Assembly (NCBI RefSeq): GCF_963675165.1
Contig: NC_087385.1
Location: 4,154,501-4,218,500 of the forward strand
DNA length: 64,000 nt
Reading direction: 5' to 3'
DNA from: Halichondria panicea
Lineage: Eukaryota; Porifera; Demospongiae; Suberitida; Halichondriidae
This document shows positions 49,374 to 64,000 of this stretch, one piece after another. Every line of letters begins with the position of its first letter. Positions within the stretch are counted from its first letter, which is position 1. The position numbers and the translations under genes are program-made. The notes under the pieces were generated by a model. It did not search any database and was not told where the DNA came from. It saw only the letters and a list, made by a program, of their open reading frames with translations.

Positions 49374-51693
49374 TCATACTTCTATATGAGGGTTTGACGG
49401 TTTGCCTTGCTGGATGAGTTGATCTTCTTGTTTCATTTTGGGTTTCTCAGTCCGAGTGTGCCACACCATCACCTGTGTATAAGAAATATGTACAGTATGT
49501 GATGTGTCAAGTGCAGAATTCAATTAACAAGCATCAATTAAAATATAATGAGCAAAACTAGTTACCATACAACTACTACACACAGTACCGCAATATAGGC
49601 ATTTCAGCAGAAGTTAAAGAGCATCATGGCATTCAATCACAGGGCAAAGCGCTAAGTGGATCTAATGTTGCATGCAGTCCATGCTCAAGTACATGCATAT
49701 ATACATGTATATGACTCTATACAAGTGTGCCATGAGGTTCGACTCCTTCAAATTTCTTTCAGCTACACCACAGCGTAAGCAAACAGTTTTGTGAGAGTGA
49801 TTCACATGAGTTCGATGTGGTTCGACTCCTTCCAACAGCAGCACCAGTTAAAGTTAAAGCCAGTAGGCTAGGATTGGTACCACTTTTGATTATAATGTTA
49901 TAGATACATGTAATGTATTTTTCTCACTTTTTTACAATCTAGTGGCCTTCCCTCCAGCTCCTCCTTGGTTACCAGGTGCTCCAGCAGGGAGCTCTCAAGG
50001 TTACCACGCAGCGCTTTAGGATTAATGTACGCTGTAGGCTTGGAGACAAGGAGATCCAGATTGACGGCAAAACCTTGGAAAACAGTGTGTTTACAAGGAT
50101 ACAAGTACAAGAAGAACAATGGAATAAGACACTCACTGGTGAATGGCTTTTAAAACTATACGATGCTCAGATTAGAGCCAAGAATACGCATACTCCACGC
50201 ATTGCCACACAACTCAACAACTACTCTCACCGGCCATGTCTATCGGGAACTTTCTTGTAGTGCCCCACTCAGCATACCATCCAGTCACATGACCATCCTT
50301 ACACAGCGGACCTTCAAACCTTAACCCACCCGTGATCCCCACCAGCCATACAGAGACAGTAGTAGTGTAGCGCATCTGGGGTTAAAACACATAGAATCAC
50401 AACAGTTAAACGACTAACTGTTTATGAACACTAATAGCAGCTGGATTGGTGATAATAAAACTGGACAAATGAAAGCACCGCAGGTGCTGATGCCTCGGTG
50501 AAGATGCCAAAGCTACATAACATAAACACTGACTTTTTTATTCAGTCCAATATCATGCATGCAAACTCAAAGAGTGGGTAATGATCGACCATGAATGTTG
50601 TTAAAAACGATCGATGCCAAAAGTTCAAGTCTAATGGCTGCCGTCTGCAGAGCCTTGCAGCTCTCTTCTCACTCTTGCAGCTACCAATAGCTAGCGTTCT
50701 AGTGCAGAGCTAGCTACTAAGTAGAGTAGCAACATTCGATAACAAGTTTGGCTACGTGCTCTTCTAAAAAGGCTGCAATGGCATTCCAAGTAAGCAAAAC
50801 TAGGCATAACTCGAGAACAAAGCATTATTTTGCAAATCCACGAATTAAAATCCATGACTAGAAGCCTATAGAAACTCTTACTTGCACTTGATTCATCCTT
50901 GAGCATCTGTAGCAGTCTACACATACACACACAGACACACACTACAGTATTCCTCGCTTGTGCATGTGCACCGAGGCATAATTAATGTTTACCTCTTCAA
51001 ATAGTACTGGGTCATAGGTGTTATCATCATCTCCAAAGTAGACCACACCCTTCTCATTGAGACCATCCCCTGCTTGTCTCTCCCTCAGCCAATCAATGGC
51101 CAGGTTCCTCTGCTCCACTCCGCGATTCTTTTTCCATTTCGGTTCATTCTCTGATAGTCTCATTTGCTCTGGAGTTCTTACATTCAGTTGTGTACTCTTA
51201 TCAATTTTGCAGCTCTCAATTCCCGAAAGCAATCTGGTAACTAGCCGAGTTTGCTGGTCTGAGTCTTCCACTAAGATCCAGTGCAGTTTAGGCACATGCA
51301 TTAAGGTCATACACAGCCTCAAAAGGTCAGCTTTCTGCGTCCATCTTTGGTAGGTGGGTGTTATCACGTAGATGGTGGGGAAGTTAACATTTACTCTGGT
51401 CTGCTTTTGGGTTAAGAGTTCTGTGAGATTTTGGAGTTCGGCCTTTGTTTGTTTGAGTTCTTGTTGCAGCGAAGTGATGAGGAGCGACTTAGACAATAGT
51501 TGATGGGTATAGCTCTCACCTGTGATGTGTTGTGTGTGTGGAGGGGAGGGAGGATGGTGAGTTCTTGTTGCAAATCATTATGTGAGGTACCTTGGTCAAG
51601 TTGATGTTGTGTGAAGAAGAACACTGTGAACACGTTGACGACCAGGAAAATTAGTAACACTCCAGCTAACCTGTATGGCCCCCTGAATAGCAT
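49374..51693 (-). CDS. B3GAT3: Beta-1,3-glucuronyltransferase (GlcAT-I type, glycosaminoglycan linker)
   Basis: Five exons, 51693-51520, 51487-50993, 50375-50231, 50073-49928, 49472-49374; 352 aa (human B3GAT3 has 335). A type II membrane plan: short cytoplasmic start, signal anchor at about 11-30 ([17 protein letters not shown]), Gln/Leu-rich stem, then the catalytic domain. It starts with [20 protein letters not shown], followed by LHWILVEDS, the metal/UDP-binding DDD in [29 protein letters not shown], and the acceptor-site region [17 protein letters not shown] and terminal IEV complete it. The enzyme adds GlcA to the Gal-Gal-Xyl linker of proteoglycans in the Golgi. The B3GAT3 orthologue is the most likely, but a B3GAT1/2-like relative is not excluded. 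Intron 1 is only 32 nt; a 77-nt intron using a later AG would also stay in frame and remove 15 stem residues. Intron 2 is almost filled by a transposon copy. Confidence 0.88.
50466..50980. mobile_element. Dispersed CCTCGGTG repeat, copy D
   Basis: Same ends as copies A and B (AAATGAAAGCACCGCAGGTG ... GTGCACCGAGGCATA). It occupies most of glucuronyltransferase intron 2 (50376-50992) and ends 12 nt from the exon 2 donor. Confidence 0.8.
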
Positions 51694-57281
<5,588 letters not shown>

Positions 57282-57488
57282 CAAACGCTAACATTACTGA
57301 TACTCACAAACTTTCTCATTCTCACTTTCTTGCAGTATTGTTGATAAATCTTACTGTTGTAGTTTGTCAGCCAGAGTTTTATGTCATGGTGAAGTTTGTG
57401 CCATAAAAATTGATCAGAATGGCACGATTTGCTGTCTGGTATACATCATAGCTATAACTTTAAAGCATTGCATTGCATTGTACAATTA

Positions 57489-57570
57489 TTGTATAGCGGG
57501 TAATTTTCGTATGAACTACCATTTGAATATTATTTGTACAGCTCAGGATAGTGACGTTGAATCTATTGTG
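57489..57570. repeat. Truncated fold-back element of the 47288 subfamily
   Basis: GTATAGCGGGTAATTTTCGT, ACAGCTCAGGATAGTGACGT and TGAATCTATTGTG match the left and middle of the element at 47288. The right arm is missing. It lies between SRP54 and the PPP1R3-like gene. Confidence 0.6.
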
Positions 57571-57910
57571 CCATCGGAGTTTTAATTTTAGGATGATGCT
57601 CTACGAAATATATGAAACTTTCTACCAGAAGGAAATCATCGTTTAATATAAATAGGTCCTATAATATTATTTGTATTGTGTGGCGCTCGATTTGAGCAAA
57701 CAAAACGTAAGCTATTTGCCTTACTCAATAACCTTGATTAATAGCTCTTTACCTTACCCACATCATAGATCTAACTCGCCCAAATGAAGTCACTCGATTC
57801 GTATATATGAATCATGCATAGCTTGAAGGACCTCCTCCGGCTTGAAGTTACGATACGCATCACGTGCTACTTAGTCTTAGATCCATCGCGCATGCTTATT
57901 AAAATCTATT

Positions 57911-59583
57911 ATGTCTAGCGTTTGCCCTGTGTGGTCTCCGATAGCAACAATTAGTAGCGTGCAGAGAATTTCATTTATTCATGCAAGTATTGTCAAGAAG
58001 AAGATGGGGAAGAGAATACGTAGAAGGTTCAAGAAGGTCATCAAGACTGTTACCAAGATCATCTTCTGTAGAGGTTGCTCAACTCAAGTCATCCCCATTG
58101 ATGACAATCAAACTGATACAAATCCTAAACATTCCAAAATGAAGGTGATCATTCATTGACACCATTATAAGTAGATAATTACACTAGTCATTACTGTATA
58201 CAGTATCGGGAGATTATAGTGTTTTAGCTGTAACATATTTACATCCTTGTGAAATTGCAGAAACAGCTCAAGCAAAAAGTAATGTCAAGGTCTGCAAAAA
58301 ATCGAGCTGAGAGGCCAATCAATGAGACCTCCACTCCCATCACTGTGGTTGCTGCCACCAATTACTCTACTTCAACAAGGACCAGTATCGGGTCGGTTGA
58401 TAGTGAGACCTCCACTCCAATCACTGCAGTTGCTACCACCAGTCACTCCACCTCAGCAGGGACCAGTATCGGGCCAGTTGATAGTGAGACCACCACTGCA
58501 GTTGCTACCACCAGTCACTCCACCTCAGCAGGGACCAGTATCGGGCCAGTTGATAGTGAGACCACCACTGCAGTTGCTACCACCAGTCATTTTACCTCAG
58601 CAAGGACCAGTATCGGGCCAGCTCATAGTGAGACCTCAACCACTGTGGCAGCCACTGTTAGTTCAGCAAGGACCACTGGACCAGATAGATGCTCTCCTGA
58701 TGCCTCCACTCACACAAATATGGTAGAGCAAGAATATCTACAGGTGAGACCTGGATGTTATTGCTTTTAACTGTACTTTCCCTTTATTGCAATTTTCCCT
58801 GCGGAATCTCAGACCAATGAAGACACTGTTATGCTGAGTGTAGCAAGTGAACCTGTTGTGATCTCTAGAACACCTTCTGCTGAGCTCTTGGAAAAACTCG
58901 AGAAGTTCATAGAGAATCAAGAAGTTACCAGCCGGCCTTTGCCTGATCATTGTGAGATTGTCGATGCTTCCTTGCCTTGCAACACCGAGCAAGACGAACC
59001 ATTGAAACTCTCTGTTTCAGACATGTTATGCATTCAGAATGATCCAGTAAGTTACAAAAGATGGTATAGAAAAATTATTGAGAAGTATGTCTCTCATTAT
59101 TTTATGTAGGACCTGGCGGATCATATTGACAGATTCCAAGGGGGTGTTACCAAACGAGAACCTCTGTACATCGTTATCGATATCAAACTCTCAAGTCCTA
59201 CTATCTTCCAGTTTGATCAGCCACTCTTTCGTGAAGGTTGCTTTGCATCCCGCGTTCACAGAAAAAAGATATCTCTAGAATACTGCTTGTATGGATGTGA
59301 AAATGAGTTCACGGGATTCGTACGGGTGTCTGACTCTGTACCAGCAAAAAAGTTATTTGTTCATTACACACTTGATGAATGGAAATCATGCGCAGACGTT
59401 TCAGCCACCTTGATTAGGACTAATTACAAAGGAGAACAAACTAATAGATACGTGTTTGACCTACCGTACTTTAATCCTGGCTGCACTGACTTTGCCTTGT
59501 GTTTGGAGTCCGAAGATAGAAAGAGTTGGTGGGACAATAATTCTGGCAAGAACTACCGAGTTGGACTCGATTATAATTATTAG
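57911..59583 (+). CDS. PPP1R3: Glycogen-targeting PP1 regulatory subunit (PPP1R3 family, CBM21)
   Basis: Four exons, 57911-58144, 58261-58743, 58813-59046, 59110-59583; 474 aa in frame. Residues about 355-470 form a CBM21 starch/glycogen-binding module: KKISLEYCL, FVRVSDSVPAKKLFVHYTLD, EWKSCADV, FDLPYF, and WWDNNSGKNYRV near the end, matching the WDNNxGxNYRI signature. IFQFDQP just before it matches the FSQP segment of vertebrate family members. These proteins tether PP1 to glycogen. The N-terminus is very basic (MGKRIRRRFKKVIKTVTKII), and TKIIF there fits a loose RVxF-type PP1 docking motif (inference); the usual KKRVSFAD is absent. Residues about 100-210 are a Ser/Thr-rich tandem repeat. 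The ATG at 57911 was chosen as first in frame; the ATG at about 58001 is a possible alternative. Paralogue not assigned. Confidence 0.85.
58324..58629. repeat. Coding minisatellite in the PPP1R3-like gene
   Basis: Four units start with GAGACC at 58324, 58405, 58486 and 58558 (81, 81, 72 and 72 bp), and a partial unit starts at 58630. Each encodes a version of ETTTAVATTSHSTSAGTSIG, then PVDS. The unit lengths are multiples of three, so the frame is kept. Confidence 0.9.
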
Positions 59584-60029
59584 CCACAAACTACATGTAT
59601 ACAGAACTCTTAATACAGCAATTCATATTCATGAATTTTTGTAAGCATGCAGTGTATAAGTTTCTGCCAGCCACAATGAACGGTGAACGTATGAAGTAGA
59701 AATCAGAAATTTGGGAAGTAGTATGTTGAGAAAATTGCTCCTAAAGTTTGGTATAATTATTAGGAAAAAAATCGTAATTATAATTATGTACTTTCTATCT
59801 TTATTACATAATCTTCTATATGCAGGAGAATATTTAATACAGTTCTGTTATTACTTTTTACACGTCAACGTTTGCATCAATGTTTTCTGGTATGCACAGG
59901 AGCAGATGAGGGGATGTCTTACTCTGCATAGTATTGCGGATTCACTATCGACTTAACCACTTTCCTTGTTTAAGTGCTCTGTATACATGTGTGGCTTATG
60001 CGTTAAAGTACAATGAATATAATAATTAT

Positions 60030-60120
60030 AGTCAGTAGCACTTAGCGGTTTGACATAATTGTATGGCATTTGTACATAGCTAGACGATACAGAATCTCCT
60101 GTAGTAAGACGCTCCATCCC
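60030..60120. repeat. Dispersed repeat shared with 26325-26420
   Basis: AGCACTTAGCGGTTTGACAT, TTTGTACATAGC and AGTAAGACGCTCCATC in the same order as in the PLC-beta intron copy. Confidence 0.7.
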
Positions 60121-60350
60121 CTCATGTACGTGCTCCTGGTATGTATAAACCAATTAATTGAGGTACGTAATTAATTTTTACATTCATATAAAGGTTGAAA
60201 GTGACTTTAGTACAATCTCCTTCCCGGCCAGTAAAGCTTCTCTCGGCCATATAGTAGAATTCTGTACAGGATATAATTATGGTGAGCCTACTGTTCCATG
60301 TATCAATCTAGCTCTGCTCTCAACAAAATCTCACTCTTCCACTTCATGAG

Positions 60351-60518
60351 GGATTGATAGCGCAAGGCTACTCACAGAAGTTTGGTACCGATTACGATGA
60401 GACATTTTGTCCAGTCGTCAGACTCAAATCTAGGGCCTTGAAGAAAAGCTTAAGGCTACATGCAGTTTTACTTGAGGAGTCTTTGTTTTGGCAGGGACGC
60501 CATGTCATGCTGAACTAG
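60351..60518 (+). pseudogene. Ty1/copia reverse-transcriptase fragment
   Basis: The frame reads GLIAQGYSQKFGTDYDETFC, then PVVRLKS, matching the conserved start of copia-type reverse transcriptase (LVAKGYxQxxGxDYxETFxPVVR). Similarity fades after about 60434 and the frame stops at 60518. No other part of the element is seen, so this is a remnant. Confidence 0.75.
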
Positions 60519-61849
60519 GGGGTATATCACTGTGGAAATGTAGCGGCTGGTCAGAGTAGGCCTCCCCTCGAGACATGTATGTGTACTCAGAGCGATCCCT
60601 GTGTGTGTGTGTTGGGAAAGGCGGGTAGAATGAATGTGCACCATTGTGAAGGCCAATTGTACATAATTATTAAGTAGTGACAAGGTGATGCTTATACATT
60701 GCTTGTTGAGCTGTGCTTGCATTTTCTTCATGAGTTGCTTGGGGGGGGGGTCTAGATCTAGAGTGGGGTGTGAAAACTTCAACTCTTTAGAGTTACTTCT
60801 CTCTTCCTCTAAAAGTTCTGTTCTCTTTGCTACTATCAGAAGATGTCTTAGACTTGCACATGTGTTGGAGCAACTAGAACTTTATTGGCTGCTGGTACAG
60901 GAATCGCTATATGCTCTCCAAGTTCAGCGATGAACTGCACTTGACTTTCAGACTCTGAAACGTAGAAGAAAACACGCTAGATTAGCTCCTGATAACATAA
61001 AAAAACGCCATGCACATCATCATCTGCATGGTCTTGCCTAAACAATGGCAAGTACTTTAACTCACCATAATTATTTCCTGATGCATGGAACAATAATTAT
61101 GATATCAAGTGCATGTAAATGTGTGCACCAGACCTTTTTTCGCTCTGATAAGGTTTGGCCACGTTGAGCATAATAGGCATGCATGGGGTATGAGCAAACG
61201 TGAAAAACTTCTGTCTTTCCTTCATCTGATTCCGTTCCTTGCTTGCGACCCTGCGAGAGTGAGTAAGGGTGTGTTAGATTACAGCAAGAGACTCATATTA
61301 TATATAATTATGGTATCAGGATAGAACATTGACCGAACTGAGAGGTTAGCTCCTTATCATATCCTGGCTTATTAATTTTTGGCTCCTCCAGTTGACTCTT
61401 AATTCTCAATTCTCACAGTCTTACATATAGTTGTGTATAATGTAGCTATACAGCACAAGTACTCTCAGTTGATGCATTGAAGAGCAGTTATAGTCTACGC
61501 TTTCTCCGCCATTGAGAATGACAGATACAGAACAAATTTACAAATACAGTATGGTTTTACTTGCTTTAAGTTCGTACGTAGTGCACATTAATTAGTCAGT
61601 CCACCTAACCTTAAACTCATCCACACCCATGTCAATTCCTGTGGAGTGTTTGTATGGATGATGTGCATGTGAGTGTTTTGTGCAGGTGAGAGAACTGCAT
61701 GCTATCGGGACATACATACATAGTGGAAGGAGGGTGAAATGAGATTACTCGGACTTATCATATTCTATTACTCATAGAATAAGATTTCTAAGCAATCATT
61801 GGATCGATTAAAATACGAAATGGCTTATTTTATTTTAGCCTTGGAAATC

Positions 61850-62438
61850 TCACCTGAGAAATACAAATTTTCACACAAATAATTAATATGTAAAAGTTGT
61901 TCCTTTGTTGATCTTGGTATCGAATGAGACATCTGTTCCTGATGCAAACGATCGACTCCACACAACAGTCTGAGAGTTGAGTTGTACATGCCTGCACTCC
62001 TTGGAGCTCCAAGAAGCTTGTTACTCAGGATGCCAGGTTAGAGAGCCTCAGTACCATTTCTTGTAACACAATTACCGCAACCAAAATAGGAGTATTGACC
62101 AGCACCAATCAGGAATGCAGCTATGTCAGTGAGATCACTTGTACATTTAACAAAAATGGGAGCATGTGCTTGAACTACTTGACCCGCTTCAATCCCAGCA
62201 TTAGTCGATTAATGGAGACATTTTTCGCATAAAAGTACTCAATTTGAACAGCTTTGACGTAAGGCTGATCTGCTTCTTTCAGTTTGTCTTTTCCTAAGGC
62301 ATTTTGAACATCTCGTGTCAAATTCAGCATCCCCTCACCCCAAGCTTTCATTTTGGACTTGGACGGCTCACGGTAAAAGGTCGTATTCTCTCTTTGTGAA
62401 GAGGTAACAGCCATCACCACTAGCAACTTTTGTAGCAT
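61850..62438 (-). pseudogene. Decayed copy of the family at 63698-64000
   Basis: The minus strand gives an upstream block (AWGEGMLNLTRDVQNALGKD..., EADQPYVKAVQIEYFYAKN) and then, after a one-base shift near 62175, VVQAHAPIFVKCTSDLTD, FLIGAGQYSYFGCGN. A stop follows near 62040, and the rest continues in other frames with KLLGAP. The intact neighbour reads the same blocks without breaks. It shows what the missing upstream part of the intact gene probably looks like. Confidence 0.65.
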
Positions 62439-63512
62439 TTAAACAGATATTCAGCCACTATTGCCGGACATCAGAGTTTGACAAATCAAAAGCGTACTTT
62501 CCCTTCTTATCGACAACTAGAGTACCATATTGCTATCCCGTACGTAACAATTAGGATGCTCTTACTCTCTGTGCGTTTGTGTCCTTTGAGGAGCATCTTT
62601 AAAAGAGTTCATGTAAAAGTAGGTGGCAATGTGATAGCTTTCACAGCTTTCATGGCTATTATATACCTTCATTCATCATCGATATTCTTCACATCAAATC
62701 CTGTTATTTTACCAAAAGTAGCCATTTGAAACCTAGCAATTACTAAGAGAGAATTCTCATTGAACTGTCCACTGGAGTTTGCTGAGTGAAAGAATATATA
62801 TATAATATATAATTTATATATAGGCAGAGTGTCCCAGGAGAACTGAGGCAGTACTGCCCAGCTGGGACTATAGCACAGAGAACAGCCAACAGCCTATTAA
62901 AAGGCCAGCATGACACACTTTCTTTCTCTATAACTATTATACTACTCAATGCATGCATGCATGCATGTGACAAATGTGAATCAGTTTAAGATAATGAATA
63001 TCCATGCATGCATGCTGTTCACGCTCAATGTAACATTAGAACCTTATTAACACCTTATGTTATGTAATATTTACTACTACCTTAACCATGATTTGATGTT
63101 GATATCACTCTTTTCTCATTGTTAATGGTCCACTTCCTCCCCTTTGTTGGTGTGCGAGCCTCTGGGGCCCCGCTCCACGTATTAAAGGTTTTGTTTACCT
63201 TTTTGCTTCACTTCACCTTAACTTCACTTTAACTTTGTTTTACCCTCACTTTACCCTGTATTGTCAGTTTATGTTTTGCTTCTCAATCTAAGAATTTAGT
63301 TAAGCTACACTGTGAAGTCAATTTGTCTATAACTAGTTGTTGTTGCCTATAGCTAGGGGCCTGTATCTAGCTAATTTGTCTAGCCTGTCTAGAATCCCTC
63401 TAGCACCAAGATAAGAGCTCAACACATGCAGACATATGTACGACACAACATGGTGCTAAAAACTTCAAAACAACACTGTACTGGCTGAAGTAGAGAAAAA
63501 CAGTGAAGGACA
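62439..63512. other. Intergenic stretch, no gene seen
   Basis: AT-rich DNA with a CATG run near 62951 and repeated TTCACTT/TTTACC motifs at about 63190-63260. The part before 63513 should hold the FTSJ3-like promoter (inference). Confidence 0.35.
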
Positions 63513-63607
63513 ATGGGGAGGAAGGGTAAGATTGGCAAGAGCCGTAAGGATAAGTTCTACCATCTCGCCAGAGAGACAGGATACAGAGCTAGATCTGCCT
63601 TCAAACT
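63513..63607 (+). CDS. FTSJ3: FTSJ3/SPB1 pre-rRNA 2'-O-methyltransferase, first exon only
   Basis: The ATG opens [20 protein letters not shown], then [12 protein letters not shown], nearly identical to the strongly conserved N-terminus of FTSJ3/SPB1 (MGKKGKxGKxRxDKFYxLAKExGYRSRSAFKL). A GTAAAG donor after AAACT at 63607 leaves phase 2. Without it the frame ends in TAA after 32 codons. The family is a nucleolar, AdoMet-dependent rRNA ribose methyltransferase of ribosome assembly. No second exon is visible in the 390 nt that remain, so the gene continues past the window, or this is a stranded exon. The minus-strand exon at 63698 would then lie in its first intron. Confidence 0.75.
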
Positions 63608-63697
63608 GTAAAGGATAAAAACTGTCACACAAACTAATTTGTACGTAGATAGACTATTTATCTGTCCTATATACTGTATATACACATGCATGCTAAG

Positions 63698-64000
63698 TTA
63701 TTGTGACCACTTTATTGTTCCTTTGTTGGTCTTGGTATCGAATGAGACCTCTGTTCCTGATGCAAACAATCGACTCCACACACCAGTCTGAGAGTTGTAC
63801 ACACCTGTACTCTTTGGAGCTCCAAGAGGCTTGTCATATTCGGGACGCCAGGTTAGAGGCCTAGTATCATTTCCAGCAGCATTCCAGTTCCCACAGCCAA
63901 AATAGGAATATTGTCCAGCACCAATCAGGAATGTAGCTAAGTAGTTAGTGAGATCACTTGAGCATTTTACATTTACTGGTACATGTGCTTGTACAACTTG
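63698..64000 (-). CDS. C-terminal exon of an unrecognised, probably secreted protein (partial)
   Basis: An open 100-codon frame ends in TAA at 63698 and continues beyond the window edge. It contains CSSDLTNYLATFLIGAGQYS, YFGCGNW, RPLTWRPEYDKPLGAPKSTG, and VWSRLFASGTEVSFDTKTNK. The Cys, Tyr/Trp and Gly content and the beta-rich ending look like an extracellular hydrolase-like fold, but I cannot name the family. A decayed paralogue lies 1.3 kb to the left in the same orientation, implying local duplication. Confidence 0.6.
   Translation of the reverse strand, partial: QVVQAHVPVNVKCSSDLTNYLATFLIGAGQYSYFGCGNWNAAGNDTRPLTWRPEYDKPLGAPKSTGVYNSQTGVWSRLFASGTEVSFDTKTNKGTIKWSQ

Larger units (their letters stand above)
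59584..61849. other. Repeat-rich intergenic stretch
   Basis: No intact gene. It holds the repeat at 60030-60120, a copia-like fragment at 60351-60518 and AT-rich DNA. Short frames near 60685-60930 and 61109-61324 have no recognisable motif. Confidence 0.4.

Noticed and set aside
58322-58726. Proline/leucine-rich frame
   Set aside because: Shadow of the Ser/Thr minisatellite exon of the PPP1R3-like gene in another frame.
61109-61324. 71-residue frame MHVNVCTRPFFALIRFGHVE...
   Set aside because: No recognisable motif, no conserved neighbour copy, and located in repeat-rich DNA.

Overview
This is eukaryotic, animal-type DNA: AT-rich and intron-rich, with many short GT-AG introns and a dense load of small fold-back transposons. 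The gene set is metazoan (phospholipase C-beta, a SWAP70/DEF6-type PH protein, glycogen-targeting PP1 subunit, TRAF-type proteins, GlcAT-I, SRP54, LAP3, CISD3, SMIM12). Kelch-kinase and TRAF/MATH genes together with the compact introns make a sponge (Porifera) the best guess. That is an inference from gene content; I could not run a database search. All gene models were spliced by eye. Each complete model closes in frame, which is the main support for the exon edges.

Region 1 (1-5.3 kb): a broken tandem OTU-protease-like gene, then a minus-strand gene fusing Kelch repeats, a coiled coil and a protein kinase. Region 2 (5.3-14.8 kb): a nest of mobile elements. A terminal-repeat DNA element with an internal tandem array was hit by a non-LTR retroelement, which was in turn hit by a second copy of the same DNA element, plus smaller fold-back elements. 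Region 3 (14.8-21.9 kb): CISD3 (minus) and LAP3 (plus) diverge from a 367-bp gap, and both proteins start with a mitochondrial-type leader. A single-exon MATH-domain gene sits antisense inside a LAP3 intron.

Region 4 (21.9-43.1 kb): a repeat-rich gap, then a complete 28-exon PLC-beta gene (minus). Its introns hold two tRNA genes, an antisense three-exon RING/TRAF gene, microsatellites and several transposon copies. SMIM12 diverges from its 5' end. Region 5 (44.2-59.6 kb): a 12-exon SWAP70/DEF6-like scaffold with many tyrosine motifs (plus), a five-exon glucuronyltransferase (minus), SRP54 (plus, 14 exons, sharing a 209-bp promoter gap with the glucuronyltransferase), and a PPP1R3-type glycogen-targeting subunit (plus). 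Region 6 (59.6-64 kb): repeats, a copia-like fragment, one decayed and one apparently intact copy of an unrecognised protein family, and the first exon of an FTSJ3/SPB1 rRNA methyltransferase.

Themes: housekeeping genes are arranged head-to-head. Signalling genes (PLC-beta, kelch-kinase, SWAP70-like, TRAF-like) cluster in one neighbourhood. Much of the intron and intergenic DNA consists of fold-back elements, many sharing the terminus TACCGTATA/TATACGGTA.
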